A stretch of DNA of 7,945 bases from Helicobacteraceae bacterium (GCA_027083665.1 JALWNV010000028.1:1-7945); one strand, 5' to 3'; positions 1 through 7,147 are shown, counted from the stretch's first letter. The notes: a model not told the origin generated them from the letters alone. Program-made: numbers and translations.

Positions 1-224
1 CCCGCCAGCAGTTCGAACAAAACCCGCTTTTTTCCGCCGTATTTTATTCGACAAAACGGATCCTGACGTGCAATCAAATGTTTCCGGGAGGAATAGATTA
101 TGTCGAGGTTTCAAAATTGCGGAAAAATCCGCAGAATTTAACCTTAAATAGGATAAAGTACTGGCTCGTTCCGAAAACGGATGACCGTTTTTATCTCATC
201 AAAAATTTTTCTTATAAAGGCTAA
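1..224 (+). CDS. yidD: YidD, membrane protein insertion efficiency factor (3' part, cut by window start)
   Basis: YidD is a small membrane-associated protein that helps YidC insert proteins into the inner membrane. The reading frame starts at base 3 and runs 73 codons to TAA at 222-224; the N-terminus lies outside the window. The segment KRILTCN..FPGGIDYV matches the conserved C-terminal YidD block (family form KRxLRCxPFxPGGxDPV). The roughly 40 residues after it resemble the longer C-terminal extension seen in Campylobacterota rather than the short E. coli form. The stop is 3 nt before the yidC start, in the same frame, so the two are almost certainly translationally coupled. The usual upstream partners rnpA and rpmH would be expected just outside the window. 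Confidence 0.85.
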   Translation, partial: RQQFEQNPLFSAVFYSTKRILTCNQMFPGGIDYVEVSKLRKNPQNLTLNRIKYWLVPKTDDRFYLIKNFSYKG

Positions 225-227
225 CGT

Positions 228-1862
228 GTGTTTGAAAAAATGAGTGCGAACCAGCGGCTGATTCTCGCCGTCGTTCTTTCTTTTGTGTTTTTTATCGTTT
301 ACAGTGCGATTTTCCCGCCGAAACCGGTCGGAAGTGATGTCAATGCAAGCGGACAGGCCGCTGCAACGAGAACGGCGGCGGCGACTGAAGGGCGGAAAGC
401 GGTTCCCGCCGCCGAAGTGGGGCATGAGGTTTCCGCGGCGGAAAAGGTTGCCGACAAAGACGCGACGACGCTTGTCAGTATCGATTCGCAGCATTTCTCG
501 CTCAAAATCGATACACTGGGCCGTATCGCTTCGAAAGTCCTCAAGGACGAGAAGTACTATGTCGACGGTAAACCGACGGAACTGGTCGCGCAGGAGGGGG
601 CTCAGCCGCTGTTTATCCGTTTTGCGGACGAGGCGCTGAACAAGGAGGCCCTGCAGACCGCCTATATGAGCGATGTCCATACCGTTTCTCTCGACGGGGC
701 GATGCAGCGGGTCGTGACATTGACGCAGCGGCTGTCGAATCTGACGGTGACGAAAACGTTGACATTTTATGCCGACAGCCATTACGACGTCAAGATCGGG
801 CTTTCGAAGCCGGTGCGCTATTTCGTCTATGTCGGACAGCATGCCGAACACAAAGGCCAGATGGTCATGGCGGTGCACGGCGTCATGGTCTATACGGCCG
901 ACGGTGTTTCCAATATTTTTCAAGACGGAGATGTCGAAGGACGCAGTTCGTTTCGCGACGTCAAACTGCTTTCGGCGTTTGATCAGTATTTCGCCACGAT
1001 CTTTTTCGGGCTCGATCCCGATATCGTCGTCAATGTCGACCGTGACCGCAACGACAATCCCGTCGCCTACCTCGAGGCGGGTGACTCACTGGCGTTCAAA
1101 GGCTACATCGGGCCGAAAGACTACCGGCTTCTCAAATCGATCGATCCCGTCTTGACGCATGCGATCGAGTACGGCTGGTTCACCTGGGCGGCCAGACCTC
1201 TCTTCAGCGTTTTGCTGTGGCTGCACGGGATCTTCGGCAACTGGGGCTGGGCGATCATCGCACTGGTTGTGATGATCCGTCTTGTTCTCTATCCGCTGAC
1301 CTACCGGGGGATGCTGTCGATGCAGAAGATGAAAGATCTCGCACCGAAGATTAAAGAACTCCGCGAGAAGTACAAAGGCGATCCGCAGCGGATGAACGCG
1401 GCGACGATGGAGCTGTACAAGAAACACGGAGCCAATCCGCTCGGAGGCTGTCTGCCGCTGCTGCTGCAGATTCCGGTCTTTTTCGCGATCTATCGTGTTC
1501 TGCTCAACGCCGTCGAACTGCAGGGTGCGGGCTGGATATTGTGGATTGACGATCTCTCGAGAATGGATCCGACCTATATCCTGCCGATCCTGATGGGCGC
1601 CTCGATGTATGTGCAGCAGCGCATGACACCGAACAATTTTACCGATCCGATGCAGGAGAAGATATTCAAGTATCTGCCGGTCGTCTTTACGTTCTTTTTC
1701 ATCACGTTCCCGTCGGGGCTGGTGCTGTACTGGCTGACGAACAACCTGTTGTCGATCGCGCAGCAGTATATGGTCAACAAAAAGTATGCGGTGATCAAAG
1801 CGGCGCGCCATGCGGCGCATCTTGAAGAAAAAGCACATGACGAGGACGGTAGCAAGTCATGA
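228..1862 (+). CDS. yidC: YidC membrane protein insertase
   Basis: YidC (544 aa) inserts and folds inner-membrane proteins, alone or with SecYEG. An N-terminal membrane anchor (about residues 11-30) is followed by a low-complexity Ala-rich linker (40-80) and a large periplasmic domain (about 80-315), the layout of Gram-negative YidC. The conserved insertase core follows, with hydrophobic segments at about 325-358, 402-428, 450-462 and 482-515. The conserved Arg of the hydrophilic groove is seen at 351 (VVMIRLVLYPL), and NPLGGCLPLLLQIPVFFAIY (403-422) is the family hallmark. The cytoplasmic hairpin (about 362-398) and a basic, polar tail are present. The GTG at 228 was chosen because TAAAGG (215-220) sits 7 nt before it; an in-frame ATG at 240 is the alternative. 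The stop overlaps the jag start as ATGA. Confidence 0.97.
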   Translation: MFEKMSANQRLILAVVLSFVFFIVYSAIFPPKPVGSDVNASGQAAATRTAAATEGRKAVPAAEVGHEVSAAEKVADKDATTLVSIDSQHFSLKIDTLGRIASKVLKDEKYYVDGKPTELVAQEGAQPLFIRFADEALNKEALQTAYMSDVHTVSLDGAMQRVVTLTQRLSNLTVTKTLTFYADSHYDVKIGLSKPVRYFVYVGQHAEHKGQMVMAVHGVMVYTADGVSNIFQDGDVEGRSSFRDVKLLSAFDQYFATIFFGLDPDIVVNVDRDRNDNPVAYLEAGDSLAFKGYIGPKDYRLLKSIDPVLTHAIEYGWFTWAARPLFSVLLWLHGIFGNWGWAIIALVVMIRLVLYPLTYRGMLSMQKMKDLAPKIKELREKYKGDPQRMNAATMELYKKHGANPLGGCLPLLLQIPVFFAIYRVLLNAVELQGAGWILWIDDLSRMDPTYILPILMGASMYVQQRMTPNNFTDPMQEKIFKYLPVVFTFFFITFPSGLVLYWLTNNLLSIAQQYMVNKKYAVIKAARHAAHLEEKAHDEDGSKS

Positions 1863-2644
1863 AAAAGATCGAGGCTCAGACACTTGAAGCGGCGTACGAA
1901 GAGGCCGCGAGACATTTTGACTGCTCGGTGACAGAGCTCGATATCGTCGTGGTTCAGCAGCCGAAAAAAGGTTTTTTGGGGTTTTTGAGCCAAAAGGCCG
2001 TCATCGTAGCCAAAGAGAAAGCGGCGGTTTCGGAACAGGTGCCGGTATCGGAATCCCGGCCCGAGCGTTTTGAAGAGCGTTCCGAACCGGTTGCGGCTGA
2101 AGAGAATTTTTCTGAGGATGATGTGCGGGAGTACGAGGAGGTGTACGAAGACGACAGCTACTACACGGAGTCTTCCGATGATCTCGAAGTGATTGCGGAA
2201 GAGGTGAAAGAAAAGATCAACCGTCTCTTTTCCACACTCTGTTTCGAACTCGATGCCATCGATGTCCGCCCTTATGACGACAATACCCTTCTGATCGAAT
2301 TCAACGGCGAGGATGCCGCGCTTCTGATCGGGAAGGAAGGCTACCGCTACAAGGCGCTTTCTTATATGATTTTCAACTGGATCAATGCCGAGTACCAGCT
2401 GCAGCTGCGCCTGGAGATTGCGGAGTTTCTGCAAAACCAGGAAGAGTCGATCGCCCGCTATCTGACGGGGGTCTGCGAGAGTATCGACCGCGACGGACAC
2501 GCCCAGACCCGCGTGCTTGACGGCGTTCTGGTTCAGATCGCACTCAAGCAGCTGCGCGAACGCTACCATGACAAATATGTTGCGATCCGCTCGACCCGCG
2601 ACGGCGGGAAATACATCATCATCAATGACTATCACAATTATTGA
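1859..2644 (+). CDS. jag: Jag/KhpB family RNA-binding protein
   Basis: This is a cytoplasmic RNA-binding protein of the Jag (SpoIIIJ-associated)/KhpB family, 261 aa, in its usual place directly after yidC. Residues 1-52 form the Jag_N domain, including the typical KKGFLGFL stretch (37-43). Residues 60-112 are a strongly acidic, probably disordered linker. Residues 115-185 form a KH domain with the RNA-contacting GxxG loop as GKEG (158-161). The C-terminal part (about 186-261), ending in YVAIRSTRDGGKYIIIND, corresponds to the R3H region, although the classical R-x3-H pair is not obvious. The ATG at 1859 overlaps the yidC stop (ATGA), so translation is coupled. In other bacteria the family affects cell division, envelope functions and small-RNA binding; the exact role here is not known. 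Confidence 0.93.
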   Translation: MKKIEAQTLEAAYEEAARHFDCSVTELDIVVVQQPKKGFLGFLSQKAVIVAKEKAAVSEQVPVSESRPERFEERSEPVAAEENFSEDDVREYEEVYEDDSYYTESSDDLEVIAEEVKEKINRLFSTLCFELDAIDVRPYDDNTLLIEFNGEDAALLIGKEGYRYKALSYMIFNWINAEYQLQLRLEIAEFLQNQEESIARYLTGVCESIDRDGHAQTRVLDGVLVQIALKQLRERYHDKYVAIRSTRDGGKYIIINDYHNY

Positions 2645-2743
2645 AGCGGAAAAAAAGGGAAGCGGAAAGGGGATTTGAAATTTGGTGATTGAAGTGTTTG
2701 TTCCTCCGTTTGCCGGAATATCCCTATTGAACAGGGCTTAGGT
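2645..2743 (+). other. Purine-rich spacer between jag and mnmE with mnmE ribosome binding site
   Basis: This is a 99-bp non-coding spacer. Its first half is strongly purine-biased on the + strand, with the octamer AGCGGAAA occurring twice (2646-2653 and 2661-2668) around an A/G tract. The likely mnmE ribosome binding site is ACAGGG (2731-2736), 7 nt before the ATG at 2744. A short CCCT (2722-2725)/AGGG (2733-2736) pairing could partly hide this site, but with only 4 bp it is weak. No terminator or convincing promoter is visible, so mnmE is probably read from upstream. Confidence 0.5.
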
Positions 2744-4087
2744 ATGACGGACACGATTGCCGCGATCGCGACGGCGCACGGCGTCGGCTCTATTGCCATC
2801 ATCCGTCTCAGCGGTGACGGTGCCTGCACTGTCGCGGATGCTCTGACAAAAGGCCGTCCCCTCAAAAAGCGCCATGCTCATCTCTATCCGCTTTATGATT
2901 CCGAAGGCATTCTGATCGACGAAGCGATCGTGCTTTTTTTCGAAGGTCCGCACAGTTTTACGGGCGAGGATGTCGTCGAGCTGCAGTGCCACGGCGGACA
3001 GATCGTCGCCGAAGCCGTGCTCAAAGCGGTCCGCGATGCCGGTGCCCGTCTGGCGGAGCCGGGCGAGTTCAGCAAGCGTGCTTTTATCAACGGCCGTATC
3101 GACCTGACCGAGGCGGAGGCGATCGCACAGCTCATCGAAGCCAAAAGCGAAGATGCCGCGAAAATTCTCGCGCGGCAGATGAAAGGGAGCCTGCGGGAAT
3201 TCGTCGAAAACGGGCGCGATGCGCTGTTGGAGATCCTGGCCTATTCGGAGGTCTCTATCGACTATGCCGAAGAGGACCTGCCCGAAGACCTGGTGCGTCA
3301 GATGACGGACAAGCTCGATACGCTTGCGGCGGATCTTCGCCGGACACTGGAGGCGAGTCGCCGCCGCCGGGGACTGATGCAGGGCTTCAAAGTCGCCATT
3401 ATCGGCAAACCCAATGTCGGAAAAAGCTCGCTGCTGAACAACCTGCTCAATTACAACCGTGCTATCGTCAGCGATATCGCCGGTACGACGCGCGATACGA
3501 TCGAGGAACAGGTCCGAATCGGAACGCACTTGATCCGTATTGTCGATACGGCGGGTATCCGCGAGGCCGGGGACGAGATCGAACGTATCGGGATCGAACG
3601 CTCCATGGCGGCGGTCGAAGAGAGTGATATCGTCATCGTTCTGTTTGACGGCAGCCGCCCGGCCGACGACGAGGATAGCGCAATTCTTGAACTGATACGC
3701 GGACACCGTGGCGATCGGGAGTTTATTGTCGTCGTCAACAAGGCGGACCTGCCGCAGCGGTTCGACCTGTCGATGCTCAAAGCGTATTCGCCGATACGGC
3801 TCAGCTGCAAGACGGACACTTCCGAACTGATCGGAGCGCTGGAGAGGATGATGGATTCGCAAAACGTCTCTGACGAGGTCATGCTGATCTCATTGCGTCA
3901 AAATGAAGCCGTCTCCCGTGCGCTCGAGGCGATCGAGGCATCGAAAGAACCGTTGCAGGATCAGGAACTGGAGCTGTTTTCGTTTCATATCACCGAAGCC
4001 GTTCATGCGATGGCGTCGATCACCCGTCCGTTCGAGAACGATGAGATGCTCGACAAAATGTTCGGCAGTTTTTGTCTTGGGAAATAA
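2744..4087 (+). CDS. mnmE: MnmE (TrmE), tRNA-modification GTPase
   Basis: MnmE works with MnmG to make the 5-carboxymethylaminomethyl group on the wobble uridine (U34) of certain tRNAs, using GTP, methylene-tetrahydrofolate, FAD and glycine. The 447 aa match the family length (E. coli 454). The N-terminal folate-binding domain (about 1-118) starts with TDTIAAIATAHGVGSIAIIRLSG and carries GEFSKRAF.NGRIDLTEAEA (107-125). The central helical region is split by the inserted G domain (about 215-375), with P-loop GKPNVGKSS (221-229), TT in IAGTTRDT (245-252), DTAG (268-271), NKAD (332-335) and SCK (354-356). The protein ends in FCLGK, with the conserved C-terminal Cys at 444. It lies in the widespread yidC-jag-mnmE cluster. 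Confidence 0.97.
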   Translation: MTDTIAAIATAHGVGSIAIIRLSGDGACTVADALTKGRPLKKRHAHLYPLYDSEGILIDEAIVLFFEGPHSFTGEDVVELQCHGGQIVAEAVLKAVRDAGARLAEPGEFSKRAFINGRIDLTEAEAIAQLIEAKSEDAAKILARQMKGSLREFVENGRDALLEILAYSEVSIDYAEEDLPEDLVRQMTDKLDTLAADLRRTLEASRRRRGLMQGFKVAIIGKPNVGKSSLLNNLLNYNRAIVSDIAGTTRDTIEEQVRIGTHLIRIVDTAGIREAGDEIERIGIERSMAAVEESDIVIVLFDGSRPADDEDSAILELIRGHRGDREFIVVVNKADLPQRFDLSMLKAYSPIRLSCKTDTSELIGALERMMDSQNVSDEVMLISLRQNEAVSRALEAIEASKEPLQDQELELFSFHITEAVHAMASITRPFENDEMLDKMFGSFCLGK

Positions 4088-4101
4088 GCTGCTTTGCGGC
4101 G

Positions 4102-4150
4102 GTGAATAGTGAATAGTGAATAGTGAAGGGCGAAGGGTGAAGGGTGAAGG
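4102..4150 (+). repeat. Tandem heptanucleotide repeat upstream of ruvX (7 copies)
   Basis: Seven tandem 7-bp units: GTGAATA at 4102, 4109 and 4116; GTGAAGG at 4123; GCGAAGG at 4130; and GTGAAGG at 4137 and 4144. The array has two homogeneous blocks, three GTGAATA units then four GTGAAGG-type units with one T-to-C change. It fills most of the 64-bp mnmE-ruvX gap and abuts the probable ruvX start. The GTGAAGG block reads as repeated Shine-Dalgarno-like sequence, and AGGG (4141-4144) is 7 nt before GTG 4152. The array resembles the short tandem heptamer repeats scattered between genes in several bacterial phyla. Confidence 0.95.
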
Positions 4151-4151
4151 G

Positions 4152-4538
4152 GTGCCGGTCGCGGCGATCGATCTCGGGCTCAAGCGGATCGGCCTGGCGA
4201 TATCGATGGACGGCAGTATGGCGACTCCGCTGCCTGCGGTGGAGCGTAAAAACCGCAACCAGGCTTCGGCTGCGGTACGGGAAGTACTGAAAGAGTGGGG
4301 CGTGAAGTCCGTCGTTATCGGAATCCCCATGGGCGGATCGAGCGAGGCGGAGATGCGGCGCCGCGTCGCGCATTTCATGAATCTCGTCGATTACGACGCG
4401 CCGCTGCACTATCAGGACGAAAGCGATAGCTCGCTCGAAGCCGAAGCGCTGATGCGCGGCGATATCCGTTACAAACGCGACGGCCGGGTGGATTCGCTCT
4501 CGGCGATGATCATCCTGCAGCGCTATCTGGGAGTGTAA
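4152..4538 (+). CDS. ruvX: RuvX/YqgF family RNase H-fold nuclease (pre-16S rRNA processing / Holliday junction resolvase-like)
   Basis: YqgF/RuvX proteins are small RNase H-fold nucleases. In E. coli YqgF matures the 5' end of 16S rRNA, and Holliday-junction resolution has been proposed for other members. From the GTG at 4152 the product is 128 aa and begins VAAIDLGLKRIGLAIS, the family's N-terminal strand with catalytic Asp7 (DxGxxRIG). VVIGIPMGGSSEAE (54-67), the acidic pair D89-E90 in HYQDESDS, and RVDSLSAMIILQRYL (112-126, Asp114) match the remaining active-site and C-terminal blocks. The frame is open back to a GTG at 4116, giving 12 extra residues encoded by the heptamer repeats. Start 4152 is preferred because family homology begins there, a ribosome binding site precedes it, and repeat slippage would otherwise frameshift the gene. 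The 3' end overlaps the convergent gene by 29 bp. Confidence 0.9.
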   Translation: MPVAAIDLGLKRIGLAISMDGSMATPLPAVERKNRNQASAAVREVLKEWGVKSVVIGIPMGGSSEAEMRRRVAHFMNLVDYDAPLHYQDESDSSLEAEALMRGDIRYKRDGRVDSLSAMIILQRYLGV

Positions 4539-5184
4539 CCCCGAAAAACGCCAGCGCCTCTTTTTCGTCGCCGGTGAGGTTCGCTTCGGTGTAGCTTGCA
4601 TCTTTTTCGAGGGTTTCGGTGATACGCCGGACGCAGTGATCGAAACAGCGTGTGCGCGCACAGGGCATATCGTCGATAAACCCCATACCGCTGAATTGGT
4701 AGTTTTCTCCTTCGCGCTCGATGCAAAGCAGCAGCCCGTCGCAATGATCTTCGATGATATCGACGAGTTCGCGGTAGGTGATACCGAATTCCGCGGCATG
4801 CCAGCCGATCGTTTCGAGCTCGCTGTCGGTGAATTCGTCGACTCCGTCACCGGTCGTGTCGTCGTAGTCGGCGTTGGGAAGATTGTAACGGATGATCTCC
4901 TGCCAGTTGCCGGCGGCTTTGATCAGGATACGGTCTTCGACCTCGACGACCTGCATCTTGCCGCCGAGCAGCTCGGCCAGGCCCGGTTGCTTCGCGGGCA
5001 TCATGGGAGAGGGTGCGGGACGGCTGACGCTGCCTTGGAAAATATAGCGCTTGTCGCTCTCGTACGGGGGCGTGACGATCTCGCCTTCGATCGTGATGCC
5101 AAAGGGCTTCGCCGAATTGATCGCAGCCATAAACGGAGGCTTTTCGATGGAGATGATCTCTTTTATCAGGTTGAATTTTTTCAT
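4510..5184 (-). CDS. Conserved-looking protein of unknown function
   Basis: A 224-aa predicted soluble protein with no signal peptide or membrane segment. I recall similar proteins in Campylobacterota but cannot assign a family. It starts MKKFNLIKEIISIEKPPF, followed by a beta-rich segment with FGITIEGEIV (28-37) and RYIFQGS (46-52), a Pro/Met-rich stretch (56-66), and a very acidic middle (DYDDTTGDGVDEF, 106-118). It has no enzymatic motif I recognise; five Cys at 148, 154, 175, 180 and 184 could be structural or metal-binding. The start at 5184 is supported by a minus-strand extended -10 (5209-5217) about 25 nt upstream. It is convergent with ruvX (29-bp overlap, no terminator seen) and divergent from ilvC. 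The reading frame is long and has codon use like its neighbours, so it is probably a real gene. Confidence 0.75.
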   Translation of the reverse strand: MKKFNLIKEIISIEKPPFMAAINSAKPFGITIEGEIVTPPYESDKRYIFQGSVSRPAPSPMMPAKQPGLAELLGGKMQVVEVEDRILIKAAGNWQEIIRYNLPNADYDDTTGDGVDEFTDSELETIGWHAAEFGITYRELVDIIEDHCDGLLLCIEREGENYQFSGMGFIDDMPCARTRCFDHCVRRITETLEKDASYTEANLTGDEKEALAFFGVTLPDSAAG

Positions 5185-5208
5185 GATATCCGTCTGTTTT
5201 TTGCGGCA

Positions 5209-5217
5209 ATTGTACCA
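5209..5217 (-). promoter_or_regulatory. Extended -10 promoter for the minus-strand gene ending at 4510
   Basis: The minus strand reads TGGTACAAT, an extended -10 (TGnTAnAAT type) with the hexamer TACAAT at 5214-5209. It lies 24 nt before the ATG at 5184. No good -35 is visible, as is usual for sigma-70 promoters in Campylobacterota. Confidence 0.55.
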
Positions 5218-5276
5218 TGCAGGGATATCGTTAGACTAAATCGGCCATTAAACGTGCTGCTCTAAGGTTCATCTAA

Positions 5277-6377
<1,101 letters not shown>

Positions 6378-6392
6378 GCCCTCCTCTTCATG

Positions 6393-6430
6393 CACCGTCA
6401 CCGAGACGGTGTCTCTTTTTCCCTTTTTTT
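6393..6430 (+). terminator. Intrinsic terminator of ilvC
   Basis: CACCGTC (6393-6399) and GACGGTG (6405-6411) form a perfect 7-bp stem with a 5-nt loop, followed by a T-rich run (6414-6430). An alternative stem, GAGAC (6403-6407)/GTCTC (6411-6415) with a GGT loop, abuts the T-run directly; the two are mutually exclusive. It starts 15 nt after the ilvC stop. Confidence 0.88.
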
Positions 6431-6511
6431 GTTTTCTTCTGCAACACAACTCCGCCATAACCGCTTCCGTACATCCTTTCAGCTACCCTAAAGTAAAAAT
6501 CAAACTATTGC

Positions 6512-6532
6512 ATGTTAGAGTGTGTGTAACAT
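6512..6532. promoter_or_regulatory. Dyad-symmetric, operator-like site upstream of the WYL-regulator remnant
   Basis: ATGTTA (6512-6517) and TAACAT (6527-6532) are a perfect inverted repeat with a 9-bp spacer, so the half-site centres are 15 bp apart. The site is 26 nt before the regulator ATG. TAACAT could also act as a weak -10, which would let a bound repressor block it. Autoregulation by the truncated gene's original product is inference. Confidence 0.4.
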
Positions 6533-6557
6533 TTTTCAATCGATTTTGATTTTGAGC

Positions 6558-6665
6558 ATGAAACACGATTACGACAAAATATTGACACGACTGATCATTA
6601 TTCTGCAGCGTCTGAACGAAGGCGAACGCCTCAGTGTTTCGGAACTGGCCGAAAAGTTCATATAG
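6558..6665 (+). pseudogene. N-terminal remnant of a WYL-type (DeoR-like HTH) transcriptional regulator
   Basis: Thirty-five codons from ATG 6558 to TAG 6663-6665. The peptide begins MKHDYDKILTRLIIIL and continues through LNEGERLSVSELAEKF. This is the start of the winged-helix domain of WYL regulators common in Campylobacterota, where the recognition helix (usually FNVSTRTIQRD or similar) should follow. The match stops after the codon for Phe (about 6659), and the next bases belong to unrelated AT-rich sequence that introduces a stop at once. The recognition helix and the whole WYL ligand domain are missing, and I found no continuation downstream. It has no strong ribosome binding site. I read it as a gene broken by insertion or by deletion-fusion; a 35-aa product is very unlikely to work as a repressor. 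Confidence 0.65.
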
Positions 6666-7033
6666 CGTATTTTTCCGACAACGTTATAGCGAAACTAAAA
6701 GAAGAGAATGTTTTCATCAATAGCAATGAGATACACCTTAGTGTTTCAAAGTATAGACATATTGTAAGAGATGTGAAGATTAGGCTTGGAAAAGCGGCGC
6801 CTGATGAAGTTATATTGGACATGTATAGGATACTGCACAGCCGGTCAGTTATAAAGTATGATCAGAAAAAGAAGAATATCCTATATTTTTCTAACCTTGA
6901 AAAAGATAAGTGGGTTAAAATAGTAGTGCAGCCGAACTATAAAACCGGGAAAACCGTCAAGAACTATATTTTGACCGCAGGTTTAGTAAAAGAGGCGAAT
7001 TTGAACGATAAATTTTACGAAGACATTTTATAG
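6659..7033 (+). pseudogene. C-terminal fragment of a foreign protein, possibly phage-associated nuclease-like (PBECR-type) domain
   Basis: An open frame of 124 codons starts right at the break in the WYL gene and ends at TAG 7031-7033. The first possible start inside it is a GTG at 6773 (86 aa). Sequence from about 6661 already looks coding (AYFSDNVIAKLKEENVF), so the true N-terminus seems lost. The C-terminal half has KKKNILYF, WVKIVVQPNYK and NYILTAGLVK as successive beta strands. This pattern reminds me of the PBECR nuclease-like domains at the ends of phage head-morphogenesis and mobile-element proteins; this is a resemblance, not an identification. G+C is about 35% by hand count, far below the core genes, and Lys/Asn codons are A-rich, indicating foreign origin. 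The stop overlaps the tRNA-like element on the other strand. Confidence 0.5.
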
Positions 7034-7110
7034 CAGATGGCAGGCACTCGAAGCCTGCACAACGCTTCCAGCAACGGAAGCCGCTCTTCCTCTTGAGACT
7101 TACATCTGCT
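7032..7110 (-). ncRNA. tRNA-like structured RNA (uncharacterised; possibly a degenerate or phage tRNA)
   Basis: Read on the minus strand, 79 nt can fold as a cloverleaf. An 8-bp closing stem, AGCAGATG (7110-7103) with CATCTGCT (7039-7032), encloses three parts. The first is a weak D-like arm with CTC (7094 side)/GAG pairing and a loop containing GG then AA. The second is a 6-bp hairpin, GCTTCC/GGAAGC (7081-7064). The third, after a 5-nt spacer, is a 6-bp hairpin, GCAGGC/GCCTGC (7058-7040), whose 7-nt loop TTCGAGT is a canonical tRNA T-loop. Against a working tRNA: the anticodon loop is 6 or 8 nt rather than 7 and lacks the U33 context, two extra nucleotides follow the acceptor stem, the T-stem is 6 bp, and no CCA is encoded. 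A strong promoter lies directly upstream. Confidence 0.5.
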
Positions 7111-7118
7111 CTGTTGTG

Positions 7119-7147
7119 ATTATATCAAAATATCGTTACGACTTCAA
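7119..7147 (-). promoter_or_regulatory. Sigma-70-type promoter driving the tRNA-like RNA
   Basis: On the minus strand TTGAAG (7147-7142, 4 of 6 to the -35 consensus) is followed by exactly 17 nt and a perfect TATAAT (7124-7119), preceded by TTTTGA. The expected start, 6-8 nt after the -10, is about 7112-7111, one or two bases before the first paired base of the cloverleaf at 7110. The -35 overlaps the last codons of the minus-strand coding remnant that ends at 7136. Confidence 0.65.

Noticed and set aside
1574..3862. Long minus-strand open frames opposite yidC/jag (1574-2635) and mnmE (2738-3862)
   Set aside because: They lie antisense to strongly conserved genes and show no family motifs, only composition-driven Arg/Asp/His-rich products.
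4102..4150. CRISPR array
   Set aside because: The units are contiguous 7-mers without spacers.
4116..4151. ruvX start at GTG 4116 or 4137 inside the repeat array
   Set aside because: It would add residues encoded by heptamer repeats that are not part of the family, and any repeat slippage would frameshift the gene.
6773..7033. A complete 86-aa gene starting at GTG 6773
   Set aside because: Coding character extends upstream to the junction at about 6660 and no ribosome binding site precedes 6773, so a truncated C-terminal fragment is the simpler reading.
7032..7110. A standard functional tRNA gene on the minus strand
   Set aside because: The T-loop and closing stem fit, but the anticodon loop is not 7 nt with U33, the spacing after the acceptor stem is 2 nt too long, the T-stem has 6 bp, and there is no CCA; it is reported only as tRNA-like.
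7032..7118. An integron attC site
   Set aside because: Nested palindromes are present, but there are no matching RYYYAAC and GTTRRRY boxes at the ends, and no integrase or cassette arrangement.
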